A stretch of 14,474 nucleotides of DNA, taken from the NCBI GenBank assembly GCA_011682665.1, contig JAACEG010000011.1:1-14474 (forward strand), read 5' to 3'. Each line of letters opens with the position of its first letter. The stretch's first letter is position 1. The stretch comes from Lysobacteraceae bacterium. Its GTDB lineage: Bacteria; Patescibacteriota; Patescibacteriia; JAACEG01. The position numbers and the translations under genes are program-made. Of this stretch, positions 6,528 through 13,609 are shown piece after piece. Under the pieces are notes generated by a model. The model did no database searches and was not told where the DNA came from. It saw only the letters and a program-made list of their open reading frames with translations.

Positions 6528-6717
6528 GGGGCTGGTGACGAGAGCGTTTTCGTAATGACCCCAGTTAGCCAGACGGCAACGGGGTAAAAATTTTTAGATT
6601 TTGAGACAAATTTTTTAAATAATTTTTTTAGCCTACCCTAAGGTAAGGTAAAAAATTTGAAGAAAATTTGACCAAAAGATGAAAATTGCAGTAGAAACGG
6701 CTCTCGTCACCAGCCCC
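6528..6717. mobile_element. MITE-like element, copy A (190 bp)
   Basis: The ends are inverted repeats: GGGGCTGGTGACGAGAGC at 6528-6545 and its exact reverse complement at 6700-6717. A 6-bp direct repeat TATTTA flanks the element (6522-6527 and 6718-6723), as expected of a target-site duplication. Inside are two hairpins: ACCCC-GTT-GCC pairing with GGC-AAC-GGGGT at 6558-6585 with two bulged A, and CCTACC-CTAA-GGTAAGG near 6632-6648. There is no open frame, so it would depend on a transposase supplied elsewhere. Copy B at 11181-11371 is the same element inverted, with about seven substitutions and one indel by eye. The transposase family is unknown to me. Confidence 0.85.
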
Positions 6718-6812
6718 TATTTATATATTTAAAGGGTTTTTATTGACTAATTTATCAAATTATAGTAAGGTTAATAAAATAAGTTAATAAAATAATAAAT
6801 AAAAAATAATCT

Positions 6813-8813
6813 ATGAATATTTCTGAATTAGCAAGAAAACTAAGGATATCTCCCCAAGAACTGCGTAAAATTTTATCCGCGGTTGGTGTTGATATTGGCG
6901 CAAAAGCAATCAAGATTGACAAACAAACAGCGAAAAGAGTCTTGAATGATTGGAATAAAATATTAATTCAATATAAAAAACTTATTGAAGATCAAAAGGA
7001 AAAGGAAAAGGAAAAAGAAAAAGTGAGTTTAAAAGATAAAGAAATAAAAATCCCCTCCTTGATAACCGTAAAAAATTTTGCTTCCCTGCTTTCCATCCCA
7101 ATTAATAAACTTATGGAAATTCTAATAAAAAATGGAATTTTTATTTCTCTTAATGAAAAAATTGATTATGATACAGCCGCTATTATTGCCATGGAGTTAG
7201 GAGCTAAAACAAAAAAAATAGATATAGAAGAAAAAGACAAGGAGTTAGATAGGGAGAAATATCTTGTTAATTTATTAAAAAAAAATAAAAATGACGATAT
7301 TAAAAAAAGACCGCCGGTTGTAGTTGTCATGGGGCATGTTGACCATGGTAAAACCAAGCTTTTAGATATGATTAGAAAAACTAATGTTATTGGCGAAGAA
7401 GCTGGAGGAATTACTCAACATATTGGTGCATATCAAATCAATAGAAACAATCGTTTAATTACCTTTATTGATACTCCAGGGCATGAAGCTTTTACGGCTA
7501 TGAGATCTAGAGGGGCGAGCATTGCTGACATTGCGATTTTGGTCGTGGCGGCTGATGACGGCGTAAAACCCCAAACAATAGAAGCAATAAAAATTATTGA
7601 AAAATCAAAAATTCCTTTTGTTGTCGCTATAAATAAAATTGACAAAAAAGAAGCCAATGTAGATAAAGTTAAAAAAGAGCTTGCGAGCCATAATGTGCTT
7701 GCAGAAAATTGGGGGGGAAAAATTGTTTGTGTCCCTATCTCTGCAAAACAAGGGATAGGAATAAATGAGCTACTTGATATGTTACTTTTGACAATTGATA
7801 TTGACAAAGAAAGATTAGATGTTGATTATAAAGGAAAAGCAATCGGAACTATTATTGAATCTTCATTAGATAAAGGGGAAGGCAATATCATGACAGTTTT
7901 AGTCCAAAAAGGAATATTAAATAAAAATGATCTTATAAACATTAATAAACAATTTTCTGGAAAAATAAGAATGATGAGAAACTATAAGGGAGAAGAAATT
8001 GAAAAAGCTCCTCCTTCAACCCCTGTAAGAATTTCAGGAATAAAAAATTTAGCGCAAGTTGGGGATATCTTGGAAGTTGTTAGTAAAAGGGGGAAAATTA
8101 AAAAAACGCAAAGAAATGAAATCAATACAAAACAATTTATTTATAGCAAGAATTATGAAGAAAAAGAAGATCAAGGAAATTCTTTGAATATTCTTTTAAA
8201 ATCTGATGTTTTAGGATCAACAGAAGTAATAATTGAAAGTTTGGAAAAAATTGAATCAAATAAAATCAAAATAAAAATTATTAATAGAGGATTAGGAAAT
8301 ATTACAGAATCTGATATTCTGCAAACAGAAGGAATTATTAATAATCAACAAAAAAGCAGTCAAACAATTTTAGTGGGTTTTAATGTTAAATCAGCCCTAG
8401 GGGTTGATTCAATGGCTAAAGAAAAAAATATTAACATTAAGCTATTTCAAATTATATATGACTTATTAGATTATGTTAAAAAAATCGTAAAAGAAATGAT
8501 TGGAGTCCAAATTATAGAAAAAGAAATAGCAAAATTATCTGTGCTTAAAATTTTTAAAACAGAAAAAAAATCAATGATAATAGGAGGAAAAGTTTTAAGC
8601 GGAAAAGTTGAGAAAAACTGCAAGGCGGAAATTTGGCGCGATAATAATAAAATAAGTGAAGGGGAAATCAAAGGTTTGCAATCAGGAAAGCAAGAGGTTT
8701 CTTTTGTTGAAAAAGGACAAGAGTTTGGGATGGTTTTTGTTGGGGAACCAATTATTCATAAAGATGACAAAATAGTTGTTTATAAAAAGGAAGAAATAAT
8801 CCCAAAAGTTTAG
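6813..8813 (+). CDS. infB: Translation initiation factor IF-2
   Basis: A GTPase that brings fMet-tRNA to the 30S subunit and promotes subunit joining. At 666 residues it is on the short side because the N-terminal region is reduced. Domains: an IF2_N module at 1-55 (MNISELARKLRISPQELRK), a Lys/Glu run at 62-70, a second IF2_N-like module at about 80-135, the GTPase at about 167-335, then beta-barrel domain II, domain III (LNILLKSDVLGSTEVIIESL) and the fMet-tRNA-binding C-terminal domain. GTPase motifs are G1 GHVDHGKT at 174-181, G3 DTPGH at 220-224, G4 NKID at 274-277 and G5 SAK at 310-312; the switch I region is EEAGGITQHIGAYQ. All key residues are present. There is no Shine-Dalgarno sequence. 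rbfA and nrnA follow, a common order in bacteria. Confidence 0.97.
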   Translation: MNISELARKLRISPQELRKILSAVGVDIGAKAIKIDKQTAKRVLNDWNKILIQYKKLIEDQKEKEKEKEKVSLKDKEIKIPSLITVKNFASLLSIPINKLMEILIKNGIFISLNEKIDYDTAAIIAMELGAKTKKIDIEEKDKELDREKYLVNLLKKNKNDDIKKRPPVVVVMGHVDHGKTKLLDMIRKTNVIGEEAGGITQHIGAYQINRNNRLITFIDTPGHEAFTAMRSRGASIADIAILVVAADDGVKPQTIEAIKIIEKSKIPFVVAINKIDKKEANVDKVKKELASHNVLAENWGGKIVCVPISAKQGIGINELLDMLLLTIDIDKERLDVDYKGKAIGTIIESSLDKGEGNIMTVLVQKGILNKNDLININKQFSGKIRMMRNYKGEEIEKAPPSTPVRISGIKNLAQVGDILEVVSKRGKIKKTQRNEINTKQFIYSKNYEEKEDQGNSLNILLKSDVLGSTEVIIESLEKIESNKIKIKIINRGLGNITESDILQTEGIINNQQKSSQTILVGFNVKSALGVDSMAKEKNINIKLFQIIYDLLDYVKKIVKEMIGVQIIEKEIAKLSVLKIFKTEKKSMIIGGKVLSGKVEKNCKAEIWRDNNKISEGEIKGLQSGKQEVSFVEKGQEFGMVFVGEPIIHKDDKIVVYKKEEIIPKV

Positions 8814-8839
8814 TTATAGTTGATTAATAATAACTATTT

Positions 8840-8912
8840 CGGATTAGCAAACTTTAGTCTGCGCTTTAAGACGCAGACTAAAGTTTGCTAATCCGCAATT
8901 TGCTAATCCGCA
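8840..8912. repeat. Perfect 24-bp hairpin plus a 15-base tandem repeat
   Basis: CGGATTAGCAAACTTTAGTC and TGCG (8840-8863) pair perfectly with 8872-8895 around an 8-base loop CTTTAAGA. The right arm ends inside a 15-base unit (TTTGCTAATCCGCA with one variable first base) that occurs twice in tandem at 8883-8897 and 8898-8912. It fills the gap between infB and rbfA. No T run follows it directly, so it is more likely a palindromic repeat or an RNA-processing or stability hairpin than a terminator. Confidence 0.8.
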
Positions 8913-8940
8913 GTTGCAATGAATTTTTTAAATAATTTTT

Positions 8941-9252
8941 ATGCAAATAAATTATAGATATTTACAAATGAATGAATCAATAAAAAAAGAACTTGGCGAT
9001 ATTATGTCAAAGAACATTGATTTTCCAAAAAATTGTTTAGTAACAATTATTAAAGTTAAAACTTTGAAAGATTGCAAAGAAGCAAAAATTTATATTTCAG
9101 TTTTGCCGGACAAATTCAAGGGGAAAATTTTAACCTTATTGAACAAAAGAACAAGTTATTTCAAACATCTAATTTGCAAAAGGTTATCCCTAAAACATTC
9201 TCCCTTGATTAAATTTTTAATAGAAGATGAAGAGAAAAATTTGTTTGAATAA
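8941..9252 (+). CDS. rbfA: Ribosome-binding factor A
   Basis: RbfA binds the 30S subunit during maturation of the 16S rRNA 5' end. The 103-residue protein is slightly short for the family and has its layout: a helix around MNESIKKELGDIMSKNI, then VTIIKVKTLKDCKEAKIYIS at about 34-53 in the place of the KH-like beta strands, then a long helix with LNKRTSYFKHLICKRLSLKH and a final strand SPLIKFLIEDEEK, matching the family's P-x-L-x-F-x-x-D ending. Sequence similarity is modest, so position matters: directly after infB and before a DHH nanoRNase, the standard place. The downstream gene starts 4 bases after the stop. There is no Shine-Dalgarno sequence. Confidence 0.88.
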   Translation: MQINYRYLQMNESIKKELGDIMSKNIDFPKNCLVTIIKVKTLKDCKEAKIYISVLPDKFKGKILTLLNKRTSYFKHLICKRLSLKHSPLIKFLIEDEEKNLFE

Positions 9253-9256
9253 TATT

Positions 9257-10192
9257 ATGTTAAAAATAGAATCAGCTATTCAATCAGCGAAAAATATTTT
9301 AATTATTGCTCACCAAAGACCAGATGGCGATGCCTTAGGTTCTATTTTTGCAATAAAAAAATATTTAGAGAAAAAAAGAAAAAATTATCAAATTTATATA
9401 GAAGGAGATAATAATTATAAGGATATGCCTTTTTTAAATTTTGTTAGTTTTGATAAAAAAAAAATTAATAGGAAAAGGTTTGATTTAGTAATAACCTTGG
9501 ATTGCGGTAATTTAGAACACACCGGTCTAGAAAAAATAATAAATAATCTAAAAATTATAAATATTGATCATCATATCTCAAATAATAATTTTGGAAATAT
9601 TAATTTAGTTGACAGTGGCGCTTCTTCAACAACAGAAATATTAACTAAGTTTTTTAAAACCATTAATTTTGAAATAGATAAGGATACAGCTTCAGCTTTA
9701 TTACTCGGAATTTTAACAGATACTAATAATTTTTCTAACAAAGGGACATCAAGAGAGGCTTTTGAAATATCATCTTATTTGTTAAAAAAAGGCGCGAATA
9801 TTGCCAAATTCAACCATAATAATTATAAGAATAAAGAAATAGACACTCTAAAATTTTGGGGAAAGCCTTTTGAAAGAATAGAAAAAAATAGAGAATATAA
9901 TTTTGCTTATACTGTTATCCCTAAAAATGAAATGAGAAAAGCGGAAGAAGATGGTTTTATTGAAAAAATTGAAGATTTAGTAAATTTTTTTAATAATTTA
10001 AAGGGACCAAATTTCGTTATGATTTTAAAAGAGCAAGAAAATAATATAAAAGTTAGCTTAAGAACGACAAAAGAGAATATTAATCTTTCTTATTTTGCAA
10101 ATTTTTTTAATGGTGGCGGACATAAAAAAGCCGCTGGCTTTACAATAAACGGACAGCTAAAAAAAACCGCTAATGGCTGGATGATCATTTAA
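9257..10192 (+). CDS. nrnA: DHH/DHHA1 nanoRNase / pAp phosphatase (NrnA-like)
   Basis: NrnA-type enzymes degrade 2-5 nt RNA fragments and dephosphorylate pAp, using Mn. In the 311-residue form the DHH domain covers about 1-200: H19 and D23, D25 in AHQRPDGDALGS, D82 in VITLDCGN, the signature NIDHHISNNNFG at 102-113, VDSGASSTTEIL, and D155 in LTDTNNFSNKGTS. The DHHA1 substrate-binding domain ends with NGGGHKKAAGF at 285-295. All metal ligands are present. An earlier ATG at 9227 would add 10 residues and overlap rbfA by 26 bases; I chose 9257, 4 bases after the rbfA stop, because the family starts close to this helix. Infb-rbfA-nrnA is a conserved order; truB, often next, is absent. Together with rny it supplies late steps of RNA decay. 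Confidence 0.92.
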   Translation: MLKIESAIQSAKNILIIAHQRPDGDALGSIFAIKKYLEKKRKNYQIYIEGDNNYKDMPFLNFVSFDKKKINRKRFDLVITLDCGNLEHTGLEKIINNLKIINIDHHISNNNFGNINLVDSGASSTTEILTKFFKTINFEIDKDTASALLLGILTDTNNFSNKGTSREAFEISSYLLKKGANIAKFNHNNYKNKEIDTLKFWGKPFERIEKNREYNFAYTVIPKNEMRKAEEDGFIEKIEDLVNFFNNLKGPNFVMILKEQENNIKVSLRTTKENINLSYFANFFNGGGHKKAAGFTINGQLKKTANGWMII

Positions 10193-10296
10193 ATATCAAA
10201 AATACTTGACTAAATGGCTAAATAATGAGAAACTAAAGTTATTAAGAATTAGTATTTTAAAATCTAAAATTAGTAGTTTAAAATTTAGAGCTAAAA

Positions 10297-10337
10297 ATTG
10301 GAAAGTTTTAAAATAAACTTTTTAAATAATTTCCAAT
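10297..10337. other. Two-level inverted repeat before clpP
   Basis: ATTGGAAA (10297-10304) pairs with TTTCCAAT (10330-10337), and between them AAAGTTT and AAACTTT can pair as well. It lies about 27 bases before the clpP ATG in a 171-base gap that otherwise holds short A+T-rich repeats such as AAAATTAGTA/TTTAAAAT units. It may be a leader hairpin or an operator-like site, or simply chance in A+T-rich DNA. Confidence 0.4.
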
Positions 10338-10363
10338 CGCAAACTTTAAATATTAAATAATTT

Positions 10364-10939
10364 ATGTATTTAATTCCAACAGTTATTCAAAAAACACATT
10401 CTGGAGAAAGAGCTTATGATATTTACTCGCGTCTTTTAAAAGACAGGATAATTTTTTTAGGTTCTGTTATTGACGATGCTGTCGCGAACATGATTATCGC
10501 GCAACTTTTATTTTTAGAGAATGAAGACAAAAATAGGGATATTAAACTTTATATAAACAGCAACGGCGGTTCTGTAACAGCAGGTATGGCGATTTATGAC
10601 ACTATGCAATATGTAAAACCAAATATTTCAACTATTTGTATTGGAAGCGCGGCTTCAATGGCAGCCTTATTATTATCTGCGGGCGCTAAGCATAAAAGAT
10701 TTGCCTTACCAAATTCAAGTATTATGATCCATCAAGTAATGGGCGGAGCTGAAGGGCAAGCGTCAGATATCAAAATTAGAGCAGAATATATTTTAAAACT
10801 AAAAGATAAATTAAACAAAATTTTAGTAAAACATACTGGTCAAAACCTTCCCAAAATTGAAAAAAATACCGACCGTGATTATTATATGTCTGCTGAAGAG
10901 GCCTTAAAGTATGGAATTATTGATAAAATCGTAAAGTAA
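10364..10939 (+). CDS. clpP: ATP-dependent Clp protease proteolytic subunit
   Basis: ClpP forms a double heptameric barrel that degrades proteins unfolded by ClpX, ClpA or ClpC. The 191 residues are typical for a mature-size ClpP with no long propeptide. The catalytic triad is visible: Ser98 in [10 protein letters not shown], His123 in [11 protein letters not shown], and Asp172 before [12 protein letters not shown]. The handle and oxyanion region is [18 protein letters not shown] at 64-81. The N-terminus [20 protein letters not shown] matches the axial-loop region of the family, supporting this start. There is no Shine-Dalgarno sequence. It stands alone, 171 bases after nrnA, without clpX next to it. 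Confidence 0.97.
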   Translation: MYLIPTVIQKTHSGERAYDIYSRLLKDRIIFLGSVIDDAVANMIIAQLLFLENEDKNRDIKLYINSNGGSVTAGMAIYDTMQYVKPNISTICIGSAASMAALLLSAGAKHKRFALPNSSIMIHQVMGGAEGQASDIKIRAEYILKLKDKLNKILVKHTGQNLPKIEKNTDRDYYMSAEEALKYGIIDKIVK

Positions 10940-11173
10940 TAAAAATGATAAATAAATTCAAAATTTTGTTTTTCTATATTTTGAAAATACAAAAAAATAA
11001 AATTTTAAATTAGTAAACAATTTCAAACAACTAATAAACACAGAATTATTGAAAATTTTAGAAAAAAATATCTAGAAATGAATACAAAAAAAATAAAATT
11101 TAATTTTACTGAAAACCAAAAATCTGTAATCAATTTTTTGTTTTGTTTTTAAATTTAATTTCAAATTTGCATA
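10940..11173. other. A+T-rich gap after clpP with no recognised gene
   Basis: I see only A+T-rich sequence. A weak inverted repeat, TTCAAAAT (10957-10964) with ATTTTGAA (10978-10985), might be a poor terminator for clpP but no T run follows. Short frames such as 11078-11152 (24 codons) have no support. The stretch may be the remains of decayed DNA ahead of the element at 11181. Confidence 0.4.
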
Positions 11174-11180
11174 TTAATCA

Positions 11181-11371
11181 GGGGCTGGTGATGAGAGCCG
11201 TTTCTACTGCAATTTTCATCTTTTGGTCAAATTTTCTTCAAATTTTTTTACCTTACCTTAGGGTAGACTAAAAAAATTATTTAAAAAATTTGTCTCAAAA
11301 TCTAAAAATTTTTACCCTGTTGCCGGCTGGCTAACTGGGGTCGTTACGAAAACGCTCTTGTCACCAGCCCT
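11181..11371. mobile_element. MITE-like element, copy B (about 191 bp, inverted)
   Basis: This is the reverse complement of the element at 6528-6717. The left end GGGGCTGGTGATGAGAGC differs from copy A at one base; the right end GCTCTTGTCACCAGCCC also at one base, and the last C of copy A is T here. The flanks repeat TTAATCA (11174-11180 and 11371-11377; 6 or 7 bp depending on whether the last T belongs to the element). Both internal hairpins of copy A are kept with a few changes. It sits about 40 bases before rny, whose leader it must supply or interrupt. Confidence 0.85.
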
Positions 11372-11419
11372 TAATCAAAATCAAAAATTGTGTTATTAGT
11401 TCTTTGAGAAATAAAAAAT

Positions 11420-12937
11420 ATGATGGATGTATTATTTTTAACTATTGGAATATTTTCTGGTATTGCAGTAGGTTATTTGCTCAGAAAAACAATAGCTTTA
11501 AAGCAGTCTGACCAAGCCGAAAAGAAGTCAGCAGAACTTATTTCTAAAACAAAAGAAAAAGCCAGGGAAATTCTTTTAGTGGCAAGGGATAAATCGATAA
11601 AAGTTATTGATGAAGCAAAACGAGAAGAATATTCAAGACGCAAAGAATTATCAAAAATGAGATTAAGATTAGAGAAAAGAGAAGAAATTTTTGATAAAAA
11701 AATTTTAGAAATGGAGAATAAGGAAAGAAAAATTCAAAAAGAAAATTTTTATATTACAAAGATTAAAGAAAAGATAAAAGAGATTCGCGACAGTCAAATT
11801 AAAAAATTAGAAAAAATAGCAACTTTAACAAAAAGTAAAGCTAAAAATATTTTGCTTGATCTAGTAGAAAAAGAATCTGAAGAAGATTTAATGTCAAGAA
11901 TTAGAAAACTTGAAAAAGAATCTTCAGAAGAAATCGACAAAAAAGCTAAACAACTTTTGATTTCCGCTATCGAAAGGTGCGTTTCCGCGCATACTGCTGA
12001 AACAACAACCACATCTGTCGCTTTGCCCAATGATGAAATGAAAGGAAGAATTATTGGGAGAGAAGGAAGAAATATTAAGGCTATTGAACAATTAACTGGT
12101 ATTGAAATTATAATAGATGATACGCCAGAAACATTGACAATATCAGGCTTCAATCCTATTAGAAGAAACGTTGCAAAAATCGCGATAGAAAAGTTGATAA
12201 AAGATGGGAGAATACATCCTGGCAGAATTGAAGAAGCTATTATTTCTGCTAAAAAGGAACTATCAATTGATATTAAAAAAGCTGGGGAAGATGCTATTTA
12301 TGAAACAGGAATTGCAGGTTTAAATCCGAAATTAATTCAAATTTTAGGCAGATTAAAATATCGTACAAGTTATGGACAAAATGTATTAAGACATAGTGTA
12401 GAAGTAGCGCAGTTATCAGCTATTTTAGCTGAAGAGCTTGGGGCAAATGTTGCTGTAGCTAAAAAAGCGGGATTGTTACACGATATTGGGAAAGCGGTTG
12501 ATCAAGAAATACAGGGAACTCATCCGGAAATTGGGAGAGATATTGCTAAAAAATTTAAACTTCCAGAAGAAGTTATTATCCCAATTCTTACTCATCATGA
12601 TGATCATCCCCCAACATTAGAAGCAATAATTGTAAAAATCGCTGATGCTATCTCTGGAGCGCGACAAGGAGCAAGAAAAGATACTTATGAAAAATATATC
12701 CAAAGATTAAAGGAGCTTGAAGATATAGCTAAAAATTTTGAAGGTGTTGATAAGGTTTATGCGATTCAAGCTGGAAGAGAAATAAGAGTTTTTGTTAATT
12801 CTGAAAAAGTGACTGATCTTCAGGCACATAAATTAGCTAAAAATATTGCCAAAGAAATAGAAAGAGAATTAAAATATCCAGGAGAAATAAGAGTTAATAT
12901 AATCAGAGAAATGCGTGTTTTAGAATACGCAAGATAA
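11420..12937 (+). CDS. rny: Ribonuclease Y
   Basis: Membrane-anchored endoribonuclease that starts mRNA decay in bacteria lacking RNase E. The 505 residues match the family (about 510-520). Order: one N-terminal membrane segment VLFLTIGIFSGIAVGYLL at 4-21, a long charged coiled coil at about 35-180, a KH RNA-binding domain at about 195-260 with the GRIIGREGRNIKAIEQLTG motif at 209-227, and an HD domain at about 320-415 with H325, H354-D355 in AGLLHDIGKAVD, and ILTHHDDHPP at 389-398. The C-terminal region ends in PGEIRVNIIREMRVLEYAR, typical of the family. ATG 11420 and ATG 11423 are both possible starts. Only a weak TGAGAA precedes them. The MITE-like copy B lies directly upstream. HU follows after 52 bases. 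Confidence 0.97.
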   Translation: MMDVLFLTIGIFSGIAVGYLLRKTIALKQSDQAEKKSAELISKTKEKAREILLVARDKSIKVIDEAKREEYSRRKELSKMRLRLEKREEIFDKKILEMENKERKIQKENFYITKIKEKIKEIRDSQIKKLEKIATLTKSKAKNILLDLVEKESEEDLMSRIRKLEKESSEEIDKKAKQLLISAIERCVSAHTAETTTTSVALPNDEMKGRIIGREGRNIKAIEQLTGIEIIIDDTPETLTISGFNPIRRNVAKIAIEKLIKDGRIHPGRIEEAIISAKKELSIDIKKAGEDAIYETGIAGLNPKLIQILGRLKYRTSYGQNVLRHSVEVAQLSAILAEELGANVAVAKKAGLLHDIGKAVDQEIQGTHPEIGRDIAKKFKLPEEVIIPILTHHDDHPPTLEAIIVKIADAISGARQGARKDTYEKYIQRLKELEDIAKNFEGVDKVYAIQAGREIRVFVNSEKVTDLQAHKLAKNIAKEIERELKYPGEIRVNIIREMRVLEYAR

Positions 12938-12969
12938 AAACATATAAGCATTTAAACAAATTATTTTTA

Positions 12970-12983
12970 TAGAAAGGGGGTGA
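12970..12983 (+). promoter_or_regulatory. Extended ribosome binding site of the HU gene
   Basis: TAGAAAGGGGGTGA matches TAGAAAGGAGGTGA, the complement of the usual 16S rRNA 3' end, at 13 of 14 bases, and its purine core ends 9 bases before ATG 12990. It is by far the strongest such site in the window and fixes the HU start. Confidence 0.85.
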
Positions 12984-12989
12984 GTATAA

Positions 12990-13265
12990 ATGAATAAATC
13001 AGAACTAATTTCAGCTGTAGCTGAAAAAATAGAGGCTAGTAAAAAAGACGCTGAAAATTTTATTGAGGCTTTTACTAATCTTATAACTAATACTTTGAAA
13101 TCTGGAAAAGAAGTAGCCTTAACAGGCTTCGGAACTTTTTCAGCTAAAAAAAGAGCGGCAAGGACAGGAAGAAATCCTCAAACAGGAGAAACAATCCAAA
13201 TTAAAGCAACTACTGTGCCAAAGTTTAAAGCAGGAAAAAATTTGAAAGACGCGCTTAAAAAATAA
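12990..13265 (+). CDS. DNA-binding protein HU (HU/IHF family)
   Basis: A small basic histone-like protein that bends and packs DNA as a dimer. The 91 residues match HU (about 90). Helices 1-2 are MNKSELISAVAEKIEASKKD and AENFIEAFTNLITNTLKSG. The beta region has the family signature VALTGFGTFSAKKRAARTGR at 42-61, followed by NPQTGETIQI in the DNA-binding arm with the intercalating proline of R-N-P, and the end is VPKFKAGKNLKDALKK. HU is more likely than IHF because of length and the single-copy style of reduced genomes; the choice between hupA/hupB names has no meaning here. The gene has an unusually strong ribosome binding site, suggesting high expression, and is closed by a strong terminator. 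Confidence 0.95.
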   Translation: MNKSELISAVAEKIEASKKDAENFIEAFTNLITNTLKSGKEVALTGFGTFSAKKRAARTGRNPQTGETIQIKATTVPKFKAGKNLKDALKK

Positions 13266-13289
13266 AATTTTATTTTTTACAAAAAATTG

Positions 13290-13329
13290 TGAAAAACAAA
13301 AAATCCCTATAGGGATTTTTTGTTTTTCA
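13290..13329. terminator. Bidirectional terminator, perfect 40-base palindrome
   Basis: The sequence reads the same on both strands from 13290 to 13329: A-rich arm, TCCCTATAGGGA centre, T-rich arm. On each strand it gives a stem with a T tract, so it can stop the rny-HU transcript from the left and the alaS/tRNA-Arg transcript from the right, where the two directions converge. Confidence 0.88.
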
Positions 13330-13344
13330 TAGATTTACATTGCC

Positions 13345-13470
13345 AGATTTTGAGAAAAATTTTTTAATTTCGCAGTATTACGGAATTAGCCTACTTTGGA
13401 AGTTAATTCTGAAATACTGCAGGGAAAAATTTTTAGAAGATTTAACTAGAATATGACGATTGCAGTAGGT
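13345..13470. repeat. Decayed and rearranged relative of the MITE-like element (copy D)
   Basis: In the orientation of copy A, the stretch keeps AGATTTTGAGA (13345-13355), AATTTTTTAA, AGCCTAC (13388-13394) and the end ATTTnnAGAAnATTTnACnA ... ATGAnnATTGCAGTAG to 13468, but has no terminal inverted repeats. In the middle a 17-bp hairpin has replaced or changed the original: GCAGTATTACGGAATTA (13372-13388) pairs with 13404-13420 with one mismatch and one G-T pair, leaving a 15-base loop. It fills most of the gap between the terminator and tRNA-Arg. Confidence 0.55.
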
Positions 13471-13505
13471 GCAGTAGGAATTAATTACACAGTAAGTTTA
13501 TTATG

Positions 13506-13579
13506 TGCGCCCGGCAGGATTTGAACCCGCAACCTTCTGGTTCGAAGCCAGACACTCTATCCAGTTGAGCTACGGGCGC
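13506..13579 (-). tRNA. tRNA-Arg(TCG)
   Basis: Read on the - strand: acceptor GCGCCCG pairs fully with CGGGCGC, D arm GCTC...GAGT, anticodon stem TCTGG/CCAGA with loop CTTCGAA (anticodon TCG), and T arm GCGGG-TTCAAAT-CCTGC. The discriminator is A and CCA is not encoded. It would read CGA and probably other CGN codons. It is on the same strand as alaS and about 100 bases after it. Confidence 0.95.
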
Positions 13580-13583
13580 TTTT

Positions 13584-13589
13584 ATTATA
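13584..13589 (-). promoter_or_regulatory. Possible -10 element for tRNA-Arg
   Basis: TATAAT on the - strand lies about 5 bases before the 5' end of tRNA-Arg. No good -35 element is seen at the right distance. In such A+T-rich DNA the match may be chance, and the tRNA could instead be read from alaS. Confidence 0.3.
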
Positions 13590-13609
13590 ATTTTACCCTT
13601 TTTTCTATT

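Noticed and set aside
6528..6717. The 190-bp element as a riboswitch or structured leader of infB
   Set aside because: An inverted copy stands before rny with its own target duplication, so a mobile element explains it better.
6743..6766. TTGACT followed by TATAGT upstream of infB as a promoter
   Set aside because: The spacing is 12 bases, too short for a sigma-70-type promoter, and other pairings in this A+T-rich stretch are no better.
9227..9256. Earlier ATG giving the nanoRNase 10 more residues
   Set aside because: It overlaps rbfA by 26 bases and adds residues not expected before the first helix; ATG 9257, 4 bases after the rbfA stop, fits better.
11078..11152. 24-codon frame beginning M-N-T-K-K-I-K-F-N-F between clpP and the element
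   Set aside because: Too short, no ribosome binding site, and only A+T-rich low-information sequence.
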